The notes under the pieces: generated by a model
Told to the model about the DNA's origin: nothing
The model's database searches: none
Seen by the model: only the letters and a program-made list of their open reading frames with translations
Shown here: one piece after another, positions 1 through 6,812 of the stretch
Layout of the letters: each line of letters begins with the position of its first letter
Numbering within the stretch: the stretch's first letter is position 1
Made by a program: the position numbers and the translations under genes
Assembly (NCBI GenBank): GCA_023386495.1
Contig: JAEWJS010000119.1
Coordinates: 1-17,625 of the forward strand
Reading direction: 5' to 3'
From: Bacillota bacterium
GTDB lineage: Bacteria; Bacillota; Bacilli; Paenibacillales; Paenibacillaceae
Length of the DNA stretch: 17,625 nucleotides

Positions 1-362
1 GTCGTGCCTTGCGGCAGCCAGACGGGCCGCCACATCGGCAGCTCCACGCCGTCTGCCGTCGGCGTCATGTACGCGCCCGTCACGGCGATCAGCATCGACT
101 GCTCCAGCCGGAGCTTGCCGCCCATGAGCGTCATCTCCAGCCCCGCCGCGCCAGGCTCGTTGCCGACCAGCAGATTCGCCGCACGCAGCGCATACGTATC
201 CATCGCGCCGCCAGCCGTCACGCCGGAAGCCCGCCAGCCCGGGCGGCCCATATCCTGCACCGTCGAGAACAAGCCCGGCTTCAACACGGTCATCGCATGC
301 GCATGCGCAACCGCATCCGAATCATCGCGTGCATTCGCATTTCCATTGGCGTTCGATTCCAT
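1..362 (-). CDS. pxpC: 5-oxoprolinase subunit PxpC / KipA-type carboxyltransferase (partial, 5' part only)
   Basis: The gene begins at an ATG at 362-360 and runs off the left edge, so only about 120 N-terminal residues are visible. After an unusual hydrophilic leader rich in Ala, Asn, Asp and His comes a clear KipA/PxpC start: the motif FSTVQDMGRPGWRASGV, then GGAMD, then a hydrophobic beta-rich stretch ending in LIAVTGA. In this family PxpC acts with PxpA and PxpB in ATP-dependent cleavage of 5-oxoproline to glutamate; older names are KipA and biotin-dependent carboxyltransferase subunit. Only three bases separate the pxpB stop from this ATG, so the two are surely co-transcribed. A second in-frame ATG at 293-291 would give a protein starting MTVLKPGLFSTVQD, which matches usual family starts better, so the true start is unsettled. 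Confidence 0.88.
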   Translation of the reverse strand, partial: MESNANGNANARDDSDAVAHAHAMTVLKPGLFSTVQDMGRPGWRASGVTAGGAMDTYALRAANLLVGNEPGAAGLEMTLMGGKLRLEQSMLIAVTGAYMTPTADGVELPMWRPVWLPQGT

Positions 363-365
363 TCG

Positions 366-1157
366 TCAACCACCCCCTTTGCGCGCTGTCTCTGCGTCCA
401 GCACCTGAACGGGCACGAAGCGTACGCGGTCACCCGCCCGCAGCACTGCAGGCTGCTCGGCTTCCGGGTCGAACAGCCTCATGCTCGTGCGTCCGATGAT
501 CTGCCACCCGCCAGGCGACGCGAACGGGTAGATGCCCGTCTGCCCTCCTGCTATGCCGACAGATCCGGCTGGCACATGCGGCCGCGGCGTAGCCTTCCGA
601 GGCTGCGCCAGCGATTCGTCCATGCCCGCCAGATAGGGGAAGCCGGGCATGAAGCCGATCATCGCGACGCTATAGGCGCAGGCTGCATGTGCCGCGGCAA
701 AAGCCGCTTCGTCCATCCCGGCCCGGGACGCGCATTCCGCCAGGTCCGGGCCGAATTCGCCGCCGTATCGCACCGGAATGTCCACGATACGGCCGTCTCC
801 GACCCATCGCTGGGCGCCGGCTGCTCCCGCTTCATACCGGCCTGCGTTCGCGGCCAGCAGTTCAAGTACGATCGCTGCAGCTGCCTCGTATGGCAGCGCA
901 GGCAGCACGGGCAGCGCTGCCCGCATTCGCCGCGACAGCCGCTTGGCGTAGCCGCCCTGTCGCATCCAACTTGCTAGCCCTGCCGGATCGTAAACGACCG
1001 TCAGCGTATCATAGGCCGGGATCACGTCCGTCAGCCATGCCATGTCCATTGCCTCCGCCAGCCGACCGGCCCCTTCGATCGGCGTGAGCGCGCTTTCCCT
1101 TAGATCGATCATCAGCGCGCGATCGCCCAAAGGTTCGATTCGTTCTCTCAGCTCCAT
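366..1157 (-). CDS. pxpB: 5-oxoprolinase subunit PxpB (KipI family)
   Basis: A 263-residue KipI/PxpB protein, close to the roughly 240 residues usual for the family. It partners PxpC in 5-oxoproline hydrolysis; in B. subtilis the homologue KipI also inhibits the sporulation kinase KinA. Diagnostic stretches are YGGEFGPDL (about 131-139), GFMPGFPYLAG (168-178), VPAGSVGIAGGQTGIYP (195-211) and SPGGWQIIGRT (214-224). The reading frame extends upstream to 1289, but the ATG at 1157 is preferred because the family-like sequence starts there (MELRERIEPLGDRALMI) and a GGGAGAGG ribosome site lies about 12 bases upstream. Residues about 104-122 look like an Ala/Gly-rich insertion. It is first in a pxpBC operon divergent from the ABC/sigma operon. 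I see no convincing sigma-A promoter, only a weak TTATAC element near 1190. Confidence 0.92.
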   Translation of the reverse strand: MELRERIEPLGDRALMIDLRESALTPIEGAGRLAEAMDMAWLTDVIPAYDTLTVVYDPAGLASWMRQGGYAKRLSRRMRAALPVLPALPYEAAAAIVLELLAANAGRYEAGAAGAQRWVGDGRIVDIPVRYGGEFGPDLAECASRAGMDEAAFAAAHAACAYSVAMIGFMPGFPYLAGMDESLAQPRKATPRPHVPAGSVGIAGGQTGIYPFASPGGWQIIGRTSMRLFDPEAEQPAVLRAGDRVRFVPVQVLDAETARKGGG

Positions 1158-1274
1158 CCTTCGCGTACCGCCTCTCCCGATCTGGTATAATTGAGCCGTT
1201 ATCTGCTTCCTTAAAGAATGATTTTCCACCATTCGCCAGCGAATGTCCAGACAAGACGACGAATCCGCATAGCA

Positions 1275-1287
1275 GCGCCGTCGGCGC
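1275..1287. repeat. Short dyad GCGCC-gtc-GGCGC next to the ECF-type -35
   Basis: A perfect 5-bp inverted repeat with a three-base centre, whose right arm touches the proposed -35 element of the ABC/sigma operon. It could be an operator or chance in GC-rich DNA. Confidence 0.3.
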
Positions 1288-1314
1288 AAACTTTATCGCG
1301 CATTCGCTCGTTAT
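1286..1314 (+). promoter_or_regulatory. Candidate ECF sigma promoter for the ABC/sigma operon
   Basis: GCAAAC at 1286-1291, a 17-base spacer, then CGTTAT at 1309-1314. This matches the general ECF pattern (an AAC-containing -35 and a CGT-containing -10, spaced 16-17 bases) and sits 24 bases before the first gene. Because the operon encodes an ECF sigma factor, autoregulation is likely by analogy with other ECF operons. The promoter call comes from reading the sequence only. Confidence 0.5.
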
Positions 1315-1337
1315 CGTGATAGAAAGGAATGATTCAC

Positions 1338-2222
1338 ATGCTAACCGCCGCACGGCTCGGCAAACGATACCGCCTCGAGTGGGCGCTGAGGCCGCTCGAT
1401 CTGGCTTTCGACACCGGCATGCACGGCCTCCTCGGGCCGAACGGCGCGGGCAAATCGACGCTGATGCGCATGCTTGCCGGCGTGCTGCCGCCTACCGGAC
1501 GCGGCCGAGCCGAGCTGAACGGTCAGTCTGTTCTGCAGGGCAGCCGGATCAAGAGGCGGATCGGCTTCGTACCGCAGACGTTCCACATGTACCCTGCGCT
1601 CACGGCCCGCGAATGGCTCGCGCATGCCGGGCGGCTCAAGGGGCTGACCGGCTCCGCCCTTGCGGCCGCCGTGCAGCGGACGCTCGAGGTCGTTAGCCTG
1701 GACGGCATCGCTGACCGTCCTGCCAAGACGTACTCAGGCGGCATGATCAAGCGGCTTGGCATCGCGCAAGCGCTGATCGGCGACCCGGAAGTGATCATCG
1801 CCGATGAGCCGACGACCGGGCTGGATCCCGAGGAGCGCGTCAAGCTTCGCAACCTGCTGGCAGCCTTATCGCTGACGCGCACGGTGCTGCTCTCGACGCA
1901 TGTGCTCGGCGACATCCAGGCCACCTGCCGCACGGTGACGGTATTGAACCGCGGCGAGCTGGCGTATTGCGGCGATCTCGCCGGTCTAGCGCAGCACGGA
2001 CAAGGCATCATCTGGACCTGGGAGGCTTCGCAGCCGGAGTGGGAACAGTACACGGGCATCGAGATGTTGTCCGCCAGGCTGACGCCGGAGGGCATCCAGT
2101 GCAGGGCGCTGGCGCATGCAGCGCCGACGCGATACGCCGAGCTGGCCGAGCCGACGCCCGAGGACGGCTATATCGCGCTCTTGTGCCGCGACAGACACGG
2201 AACGAGAGGTCTCTTCGCATGA
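1338..2222 (+). CDS. ABC transporter ATP-binding protein (canonical)
   Basis: A 294-residue nucleotide-binding subunit that would power the membrane proteins encoded downstream. All motifs are intact: Walker A GPNGAGKST (33-41), Q-loop glutamine in FVPQ (80), signature YSGGM (132-136), Walker B VIIADEPT (152-159) and H-loop His188 in STHVLGD. The C-terminal 90 residues form a non-conserved accessory domain, as in ABC-2 type ATPases. The upstream ATG at 1329 is only one base past the AAAGGA ribosome site, so the ATG at 1338, nine bases away, is preferred. The stop overlaps the next start as ATGA, indicating translational coupling. It is the first gene of a five-gene operon preceded by an ECF-type promoter candidate. 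The substrate cannot be inferred. Confidence 0.93.
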   Translation: MLTAARLGKRYRLEWALRPLDLAFDTGMHGLLGPNGAGKSTLMRMLAGVLPPTGRGRAELNGQSVLQGSRIKRRIGFVPQTFHMYPALTAREWLAHAGRLKGLTGSALAAAVQRTLEVVSLDGIADRPAKTYSGGMIKRLGIAQALIGDPEVIIADEPTTGLDPEERVKLRNLLAALSLTRTVLLSTHVLGDIQATCRTVTVLNRGELAYCGDLAGLAQHGQGIIWTWEASQPEWEQYTGIEMLSARLTPEGIQCRALAHAAPTRYAELAEPTPEDGYIALLCRDRHGTRGLFA

Positions 2223-4486
2223 ACGCATGGATCAATCAGACGAAGCTCGAGCTTATCCTCCTGCTGCGCATGCGATGGCCCCTCCTGCTGCCGCTTGCGG
2301 CCGGCGTCTTGATCGGCTTTCAGCTGGACGCGCTCGCATCCGGCAGCAGCGGCCTTCGCCTCCGGCTGATCGAGACGATGGGCACATTCCATACGCTCTC
2401 GCTGGCGCTGCCGATGCTGCTCGGCGTGCTCCTGGTCAGGCGCGATCTGCTGCATCCGGCCTATGAATGGATGCACGCACTGCCAGTCAACAACAGCGCC
2501 TACCTGCTCGGCAAGGCATTCGCCGGCTTCTTATACTTAATGCTCATACCCGCAGCAACCGGCATCGCATACGCGATTGCGTATTTGCAGGCCGGCTTGC
2601 CTGCAGCCGACCTGCTCGGCAGCTATATGCCATTCCTGCTGCATCAGTCGGGCTCGTATGCCGTTACGCTCGTGCTCGGCATGACGATCGGCGTACTCGT
2701 ACCCGGGCGGTTCGCATTGCCGATCGCGTTCTGCGGCTGGCTGTTCGGCTCCGTCTTCTTACAGGAGTTCATCGTGGTGCAGCTGGGCTGGTATCCGCTG
2801 AAGCCGTTCTTCCTCCATCATTTTCTCAATGCGAGCTTCATGATGAACGAAGGCTGGTCCGGCGCCCTTCAACAAGAGTACGTATCCTTCTTGCCTTTCG
2901 TCCTGCTGTTCACGGTGTTCATGCTCGCATGGTCGGCTGCAGCCGTCGGCCGCACACGTCCCGAAGGTTCCCCGCACAGGCAGCTTATCGTCACGCTCGT
3001 CGCGCTAGTTGCATCGGCGGCAGCCTATTGGCCTTACGCCGACATGTGGACGGATCGGTACGCGCATTTGCGGATGCTGGCCCAAGCAGCGCCGGTTGAG
3101 GAGGACGCGAAGCCGCATGCCCCTTATGCCTTTGCTATTAACGCCGCTCGAGCGGAAGTTACGAAGCAGTCCGAGCACGGCATTCGCGTCTCGGCAGCCT
3201 TTGAAGTGCCGCTGCTCGGCAACCGCCCTATCGCGATGCTCGATACGCTGGCATCGCCATGGGAGCATGCGCCAGGCAGCCTGACGTTCCTGCTCCATCC
3301 CTCGATGCGCGTGTCGGAGGCGAGACTGGACGGCGTGCCGGTTCCCGTCGCACGCGACGGCGACCGTCTCTCCGTGCCGCTGGGGCAAATCGCGGACCGC
3401 AAGGCCGCTTCTACGGCACATGTCGAGATCCAGTATTCGGGTTCGCTCGACGAATGGGCATACGGTCCGAGCGGCGAATCGTTATGGGCGTTCATCCGCG
3501 AAGGCGGCGTGTATTTGCCCGGCCATATCGGATGGTTCCCGATCCCGGGCGGCGACTCGTTATTTTACCGCAGCGCATCCACCCTGCACGACCGAGCGGA
3601 CGCGGCTTACCGATCTGCCCCGGCCGACTACGAGCTTACGCTGCGCGGCTTCGGCTCGCTGCCGTTCTACACCTCGCTTCCGCGAGCAGCTAGGGCGCCC
3701 GAGGAGGGCGACAACGTGTTCCGCTTCGCGGGCAGCGACACAGCGATCCCGTCGTTGTACGGCGGAAGCTTCATCGAAGTCGGCCGGTCGGATGAAGGGC
3801 CGATCATCGTGACGACCCCCGCCAACCGTTCGGACAGCGAGCTATACTTGCAGGAGCTGAATAGACGGATTGCCTATTACGATGCCTGGTTGGGGAAAGA
3901 TGGAAACGACGGCGGACTGGGACATATTTTCTACCTTCCTAATCATGGCACGAACAGTTATTGGTACGGCACATCGGAATATTCCGCAGGCAACGCGATG
4001 TTCCTTACCCAATATACGCACGCCAGCTTAGGCGCAGACGAGCTGCAAGCGGCCATGCGCCGCTATCTCTACGGCGACAATGACTTCGGTCTCTATTCGG
4101 ATCTTGCGGAGGGCAGCCCTTCCATCGTAGGCGAGATTCGGCAAGCGATCTGGATGATGTACGAGCTCGAGCATGGACAGGTATCCGAGCGCTGGATGAC
4201 CCCGCCGTACGTTGCGGTGTCGCCGGACGGCATTCCGATCATGGAGCATATTGCCGGCATGCTGCGCGAAGCCGTTGCGGACGGACGAACGGCACAGGCC
4301 CGGGACGCGCTGGCAAGCTTCTACCGGAAGGGGCTGTCGATTCAAGCGACGTATTTCGGCTACGCCGGCGGCGGCAGCACGCCAACGCCTTCCGCGACGT
4401 ATCCGGTCATCACCTATGAAGATTGGCTCCAGGCATGGCAGCAATTCGACACTGGCAATCAGAAGGAGGCAAGCAACAGTGACTGA
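2219..4486 (+). CDS. ABC-2 type permease fused to a large extracytoplasmic M1-peptidase-like domain lacking the zinc motif
   Basis: A 755-residue protein starting at the ATG that overlaps the ATPase stop; the frame is open further upstream, but that part shadows the ATPase gene. Residues 1-275 hold about seven hydrophobic segments (near 19-38, 57-75, 102-124, two within 143-186, 223-244, 255-274). Residues about 275-755 are soluble, rich in aromatic and beta-strand sequence, and probably outside the membrane. The soluble part recalls the N-terminal beta domain plus catalytic region of M1 aminopeptidases (QYSGSL near 405, GWFPIPGGD near 438). ABC permease/M1 fusions are known in other bacteria. 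There is no HExxH anywhere; DELQA (607-611) followed by AEG (630-632) sits at roughly the right spacing for a decayed site. It may therefore be a binding or sensing domain. The M1 link is tentative; the membrane and soluble split is clear. Confidence 0.8.
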   Translation: MNAWINQTKLELILLLRMRWPLLLPLAAGVLIGFQLDALASGSSGLRLRLIETMGTFHTLSLALPMLLGVLLVRRDLLHPAYEWMHALPVNNSAYLLGKAFAGFLYLMLIPAATGIAYAIAYLQAGLPAADLLGSYMPFLLHQSGSYAVTLVLGMTIGVLVPGRFALPIAFCGWLFGSVFLQEFIVVQLGWYPLKPFFLHHFLNASFMMNEGWSGALQQEYVSFLPFVLLFTVFMLAWSAAAVGRTRPEGSPHRQLIVTLVALVASAAAYWPYADMWTDRYAHLRMLAQAAPVEEDAKPHAPYAFAINAARAEVTKQSEHGIRVSAAFEVPLLGNRPIAMLDTLASPWEHAPGSLTFLLHPSMRVSEARLDGVPVPVARDGDRLSVPLGQIADRKAASTAHVEIQYSGSLDEWAYGPSGESLWAFIREGGVYLPGHIGWFPIPGGDSLFYRSASTLHDRADAAYRSAPADYELTLRGFGSLPFYTSLPRAARAPEEGDNVFRFAGSDTAIPSLYGGSFIEVGRSDEGPIIVTTPANRSDSELYLQELNRRIAYYDAWLGKDGNDGGLGHIFYLPNHGTNSYWYGTSEYSAGNAMFLTQYTHASLGADELQAAMRRYLYGDNDFGLYSDLAEGSPSIVGEIRQAIWMMYELEHGQVSERWMTPPYVAVSPDGIPIMEHIAGMLREAVADGRTAQARDALASFYRKGLSIQATYFGYAGGGSTPTPSATYPVITYEDWLQAWQQFDTGNQKEASNSD
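4461..4469 (+). promoter_or_regulatory. Ribosome binding site that fixes the GTG start of the sigma factor
   Basis: AGAAGGAGG lies nine bases before the GTG at 4479 and inside the end of the permease gene. It rules out the longer open frame that starts at 4212. Confidence 0.8.
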
Positions 4487-5072
4487 CGACGAATTGGTGA
4501 TCGGCATGGCACGAGGCGATCAAGCCTGCTTCGAGGCCTTCGTCCATCGCTATCACGGTCCCTTGTCCGGATACCTCCAGCGTCAGCTGCGAGATCCCGG
4601 CAAGGCAGAGGATGTGACCCAGGAAACCTTCCTGCGGCTGATTCGGCAATTGAAAGAGGGCAAGCTGCCCGACAACGTGCAGGCTTGGCTGTACCGCGTG
4701 GCGATTAACCTATGCCGGGACTACTGGAAGAGCGCGCAGTACAAGACCGAGAAGAATCGTCCAGCCGAGCTTCCGGATCGCAAGGACGATAGGCCGTCCG
4801 TGGTCGAACTCGCGGAGCGGCAGGAGACGCGCAAGGAAATACTGGCCTCCATGAACGAGCTGCCTGAGGTGCAGCGGGACATCATCACCCTGCGCTTCTA
4901 CCAGGATCTTAAGCTGCAGGATATTGCGAGCGTCCTCGAAATCCCGCTTGGCTCGGTCAAGACGCATCTGTACAAGGGCTTGAAGCGGCTTCAGGCCAAG
5001 CTGCTGAAACCGCCGGCGGAACCCGATAAACCGACATATACGAAAGGAGGCACCCGGCATGAGCGAGCATAA
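4479..5072 (+). CDS. ECF-family RNA polymerase sigma factor (SigY-like context)
   Basis: A 197-residue group IV sigma factor made of regions 2 and 4 only. Region 2 covers about residues 5-85, with the core-binding stretch AEDVTQETFLRL (43-54) and the -10-recognition helix LYRVAINLCRDYW (71-83). Region 4 covers about 120-176, with LPEVQRDIITLRFYQDL (128-144) and the helix-turn-helix LQDIASVLEIPLGSVKTHL (146-164). It starts with GTG behind a near-perfect ribosome site, overlaps the permease by eight bases and overlaps the next gene by fourteen. In B. subtilis the sigY operon likewise places an ECF sigma gene beside an anti-sigma factor and an ABC transporter, although the gene order differs. 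It probably directs its own operon from the candidate promoter near 1286-1314. The family call is very secure; the SigY subgroup is inference. Confidence 0.95.
   Translation: MTDDELVIGMARGDQACFEAFVHRYHGPLSGYLQRQLRDPGKAEDVTQETFLRLIRQLKEGKLPDNVQAWLYRVAINLCRDYWKSAQYKTEKNRPAELPDRKDDRPSVVELAERQETRKEILASMNELPEVQRDIITLRFYQDLKLQDIASVLEIPLGSVKTHLYKGLKRLQAKLLKPPAEPDKPTYTKGGTRHERA
5043..5050 (+). promoter_or_regulatory. Ribosome binding site for the anti-sigma-like membrane protein
   Basis: AAAGGAGG, eight bases before the ATG at 5059 and located inside the last codons of the sigma gene. The two proteins are therefore likely made in a coupled ratio. Confidence 0.75.
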
Positions 5073-5883
5073 CGATGAACAACGCAAGCTGGAGGAAGAA
5101 TTGAAGGGGCCCCTGTCCAATTGGAACGTCAGGCCCGTGCATTACGCGGATACGGCGAAGCTGATCCAAGCGCTGCAGCCGGAATTCGACATGCTCAAGG
5201 AGCAGACCGACTTCGCTGCCGATCATGCAGGCGGCATCCAACATGGCGGCGAGCCTGCCCGCCCGTCGATCTTGCGCCTCGTCGCAGCGCAGCTGTCCTC
5301 CTATTCCCGCTCCTATTGGGCGGCCAGCGCGGCCGTGTTCGGCATGCTGGTGCTGATGCTGTCTACCTTCAGTCCGCCTTACGACAATCTGGCCAACGCC
5401 TTCTCCTTGTTCGCCCCCGGCGTCCTGCTAGCCGGCCTGCTCTACAGCTTCCGCTCCTGGAACAAGGGCATGCGAACGATCGAGAGCGTCACGCCTTACC
5501 CGCCTGCGCTGCTGCTGCTCTGCCGCTTCCTGATCGTCATCGCGCTCAATGTCGCGCTCGGACTGGCAGCAAGCGTCTATCTTGCGATTAGCATGGCCGC
5601 CTTTCCCTTGCTGTCCTTTCTGCTGCAGTGGCTATCCCTTATGCTCATGATGGGCGGTTTGCTCGCGAACCTGATCCTCTACAGCGGCATTCGGGCAGGC
5701 ATGGTCGGCGGCTGCATCGTCTGGCTCGCTTGGCACGGCGCGACGCTTGCCGGCCGTGCCAGTTGGACGACGCAGGCGGAATGGGCGAATAGCGTCTACC
5801 TCGCAGCACTGCTCGCAGGCGTCGGGCTCTTGCTGCTCGCCTACCGCAGAAGCCTAGGCATACGGATCGTGAAGCAGCCATGA
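5059..5883 (+). CDS. Membrane protein with N-terminal anti-sigma-like cytoplasmic segment and six transmembrane helices
   Basis: A 274-residue protein. Residues 1-75 are soluble and charged (acidic Lys/Glu-rich start, LSNWNVRPV at 19-27, then a predicted helix TAKLIQALQPEFDMLKEQ at 32-49). Residues about 86-262 contain six hydrophobic segments (near 86-104, 115-131, 148-178, 183-208, 213-231, 245-262) and a basic C-terminus. The gene overlaps the sigma gene by fourteen bases, the usual position for an anti-sigma factor, but no zinc-binding HxxxCxxC motif is present. It also lies beside an ABC ATPase, so the membrane part could be a transporter subunit comparable to the Yxl membrane proteins of the B. 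subtilis sigY operon. A fused anti-sigma/permease role is inferred from position and architecture and not from a recognised domain. The stop overlaps the next ATG. Confidence 0.8.
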   Translation: MSEHNDEQRKLEEELKGPLSNWNVRPVHYADTAKLIQALQPEFDMLKEQTDFAADHAGGIQHGGEPARPSILRLVAAQLSSYSRSYWAASAAVFGMLVLMLSTFSPPYDNLANAFSLFAPGVLLAGLLYSFRSWNKGMRTIESVTPYPPALLLLCRFLIVIALNVALGLAASVYLAISMAAFPLLSFLLQWLSLMLMMGGLLANLILYSGIRAGMVGGCIVWLAWHGATLAGRASWTTQAEWANSVYLAALLAGVGLLLLAYRRSLGIRIVKQP

Positions 5884-6812
5884 TCACGATCGAGCATCTC
5901 GTCTGGCAGCGCTCCGGCTCTGGAGCCGGGGCGCGTGGCCGGCCGGCCGACGCGGGAAGCCGGTTCACGCTGCACATCCCCCGCATGGCGCTGGGCAGCG
6001 GCATCACGCTGGTCGTCGGCCGCAACGGGGCCGGCAAATCATCGCTGCTGCATCTGCTCGGGACCGCCGAGCTGCCGGATGCCGGCCATATCGCGTATGA
6101 CGGCCTTACCACGGATCGCAGCCTGCCTGCTATCCGGGCCGCGATCGGATTCGTGCCGACAGGCGTCGAACTCTACGAAGAGATGACTGTCCTGAAGCTG
6201 CTCCGTTACTTGGGGCAGCTCAAGGGCGCGCAGCCGAACGCCGGTTCAAGCGCCGGCGCGGACCAGACGATCGACCAGATCGTGGCCGCGTTCCGGCTGG
6301 AGCCTTACAGAGACCGCAAAATTAAAATGCTTGCGCAAGGCATCCGTCAACGGATCGCACTCGCGCAAGCATGGTTAGGCAAGCCTCGTTATCTGTTCCT
6401 CGACGAGCCGCTGAACGCGCTCGACAGCCTGGAGCGGCTCTCTTTCATCCGCCTCCTAGCCGGTTATGCCGGCAAGCGGGCGGCGATCGTGTCGACGCAC
6501 GAGCTCGGCGAATGGGAAGCATGGGCGCATCGCATCGTCTGGCTCGACAACGGCAGGCTTCGCTTCCACGGATCGGTATCCGATTGGGTTCGCGGACTGC
6601 CGGCGTCCGTCTGGGAGGGCTGGATATCGTCCAACCGGCAGGCGGACTTCGACAAGCGGTCGATCATCAGCCTTCGCGCGGAGGAAGGCGGCTTCCGCTT
6701 GCGGCTTATGAGCAAGGAGCCGCCGGGTCCCGGATTCGTGCGGCTGAATCCGACCCTGGAGGACGCTTACTTCATTCGCTGCCGCTACGAGGCTCCGAAT
6801 ACCGCCGGATAA
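5880..6812 (+). CDS. ABC transporter ATP-binding protein with degenerate Q-loop and signature
   Basis: A 310-residue ATPase, last gene of the operon, whose ATG overlaps the preceding stop. Walker A is intact (GRNGAGKSS, 47-55), as are Walker B with its catalytic glutamate (YLFLDEP, 171-177) and the H-loop (STHE, His207). Two elements have changed: the Q-loop glutamine is Thr93 (FVPT where the first ATPase has FVPQ), and the signature is LAQGI (151-155) instead of LSGGQ. An insertion rich in Gly, Ala and Asp at 117-130 precedes the helical domain. It probably serves the six-helix membrane protein encoded just upstream, or pairs with the canonical ATPase. The last 41 bases overlap the 3' end of the convergent VWA lipoprotein gene, leaving no room for a terminator. 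Confidence 0.9.
   Translation: MITIEHLVWQRSGSGAGARGRPADAGSRFTLHIPRMALGSGITLVVGRNGAGKSSLLHLLGTAELPDAGHIAYDGLTTDRSLPAIRAAIGFVPTGVELYEEMTVLKLLRYLGQLKGAQPNAGSSAGADQTIDQIVAAFRLEPYRDRKIKMLAQGIRQRIALAQAWLGKPRYLFLDEPLNALDSLERLSFIRLLAGYAGKRAAIVSTHELGEWEAWAHRIVWLDNGRLRFHGSVSDWVRGLPASVWEGWISSNRQADFDKRSIISLRAEEGGFRLRLMSKEPPGPGFVRLNPTLEDAYFIRCRYEAPNTAG

Noticed and set aside
9..977. Long plus-strand open frame of 322 codons opposite pxpB/pxpC
   Set aside because: It is antisense to two well-recognised genes, is Arg/His/Pro-rich as expected of a GC-rich shadow, and has no family resemblance.
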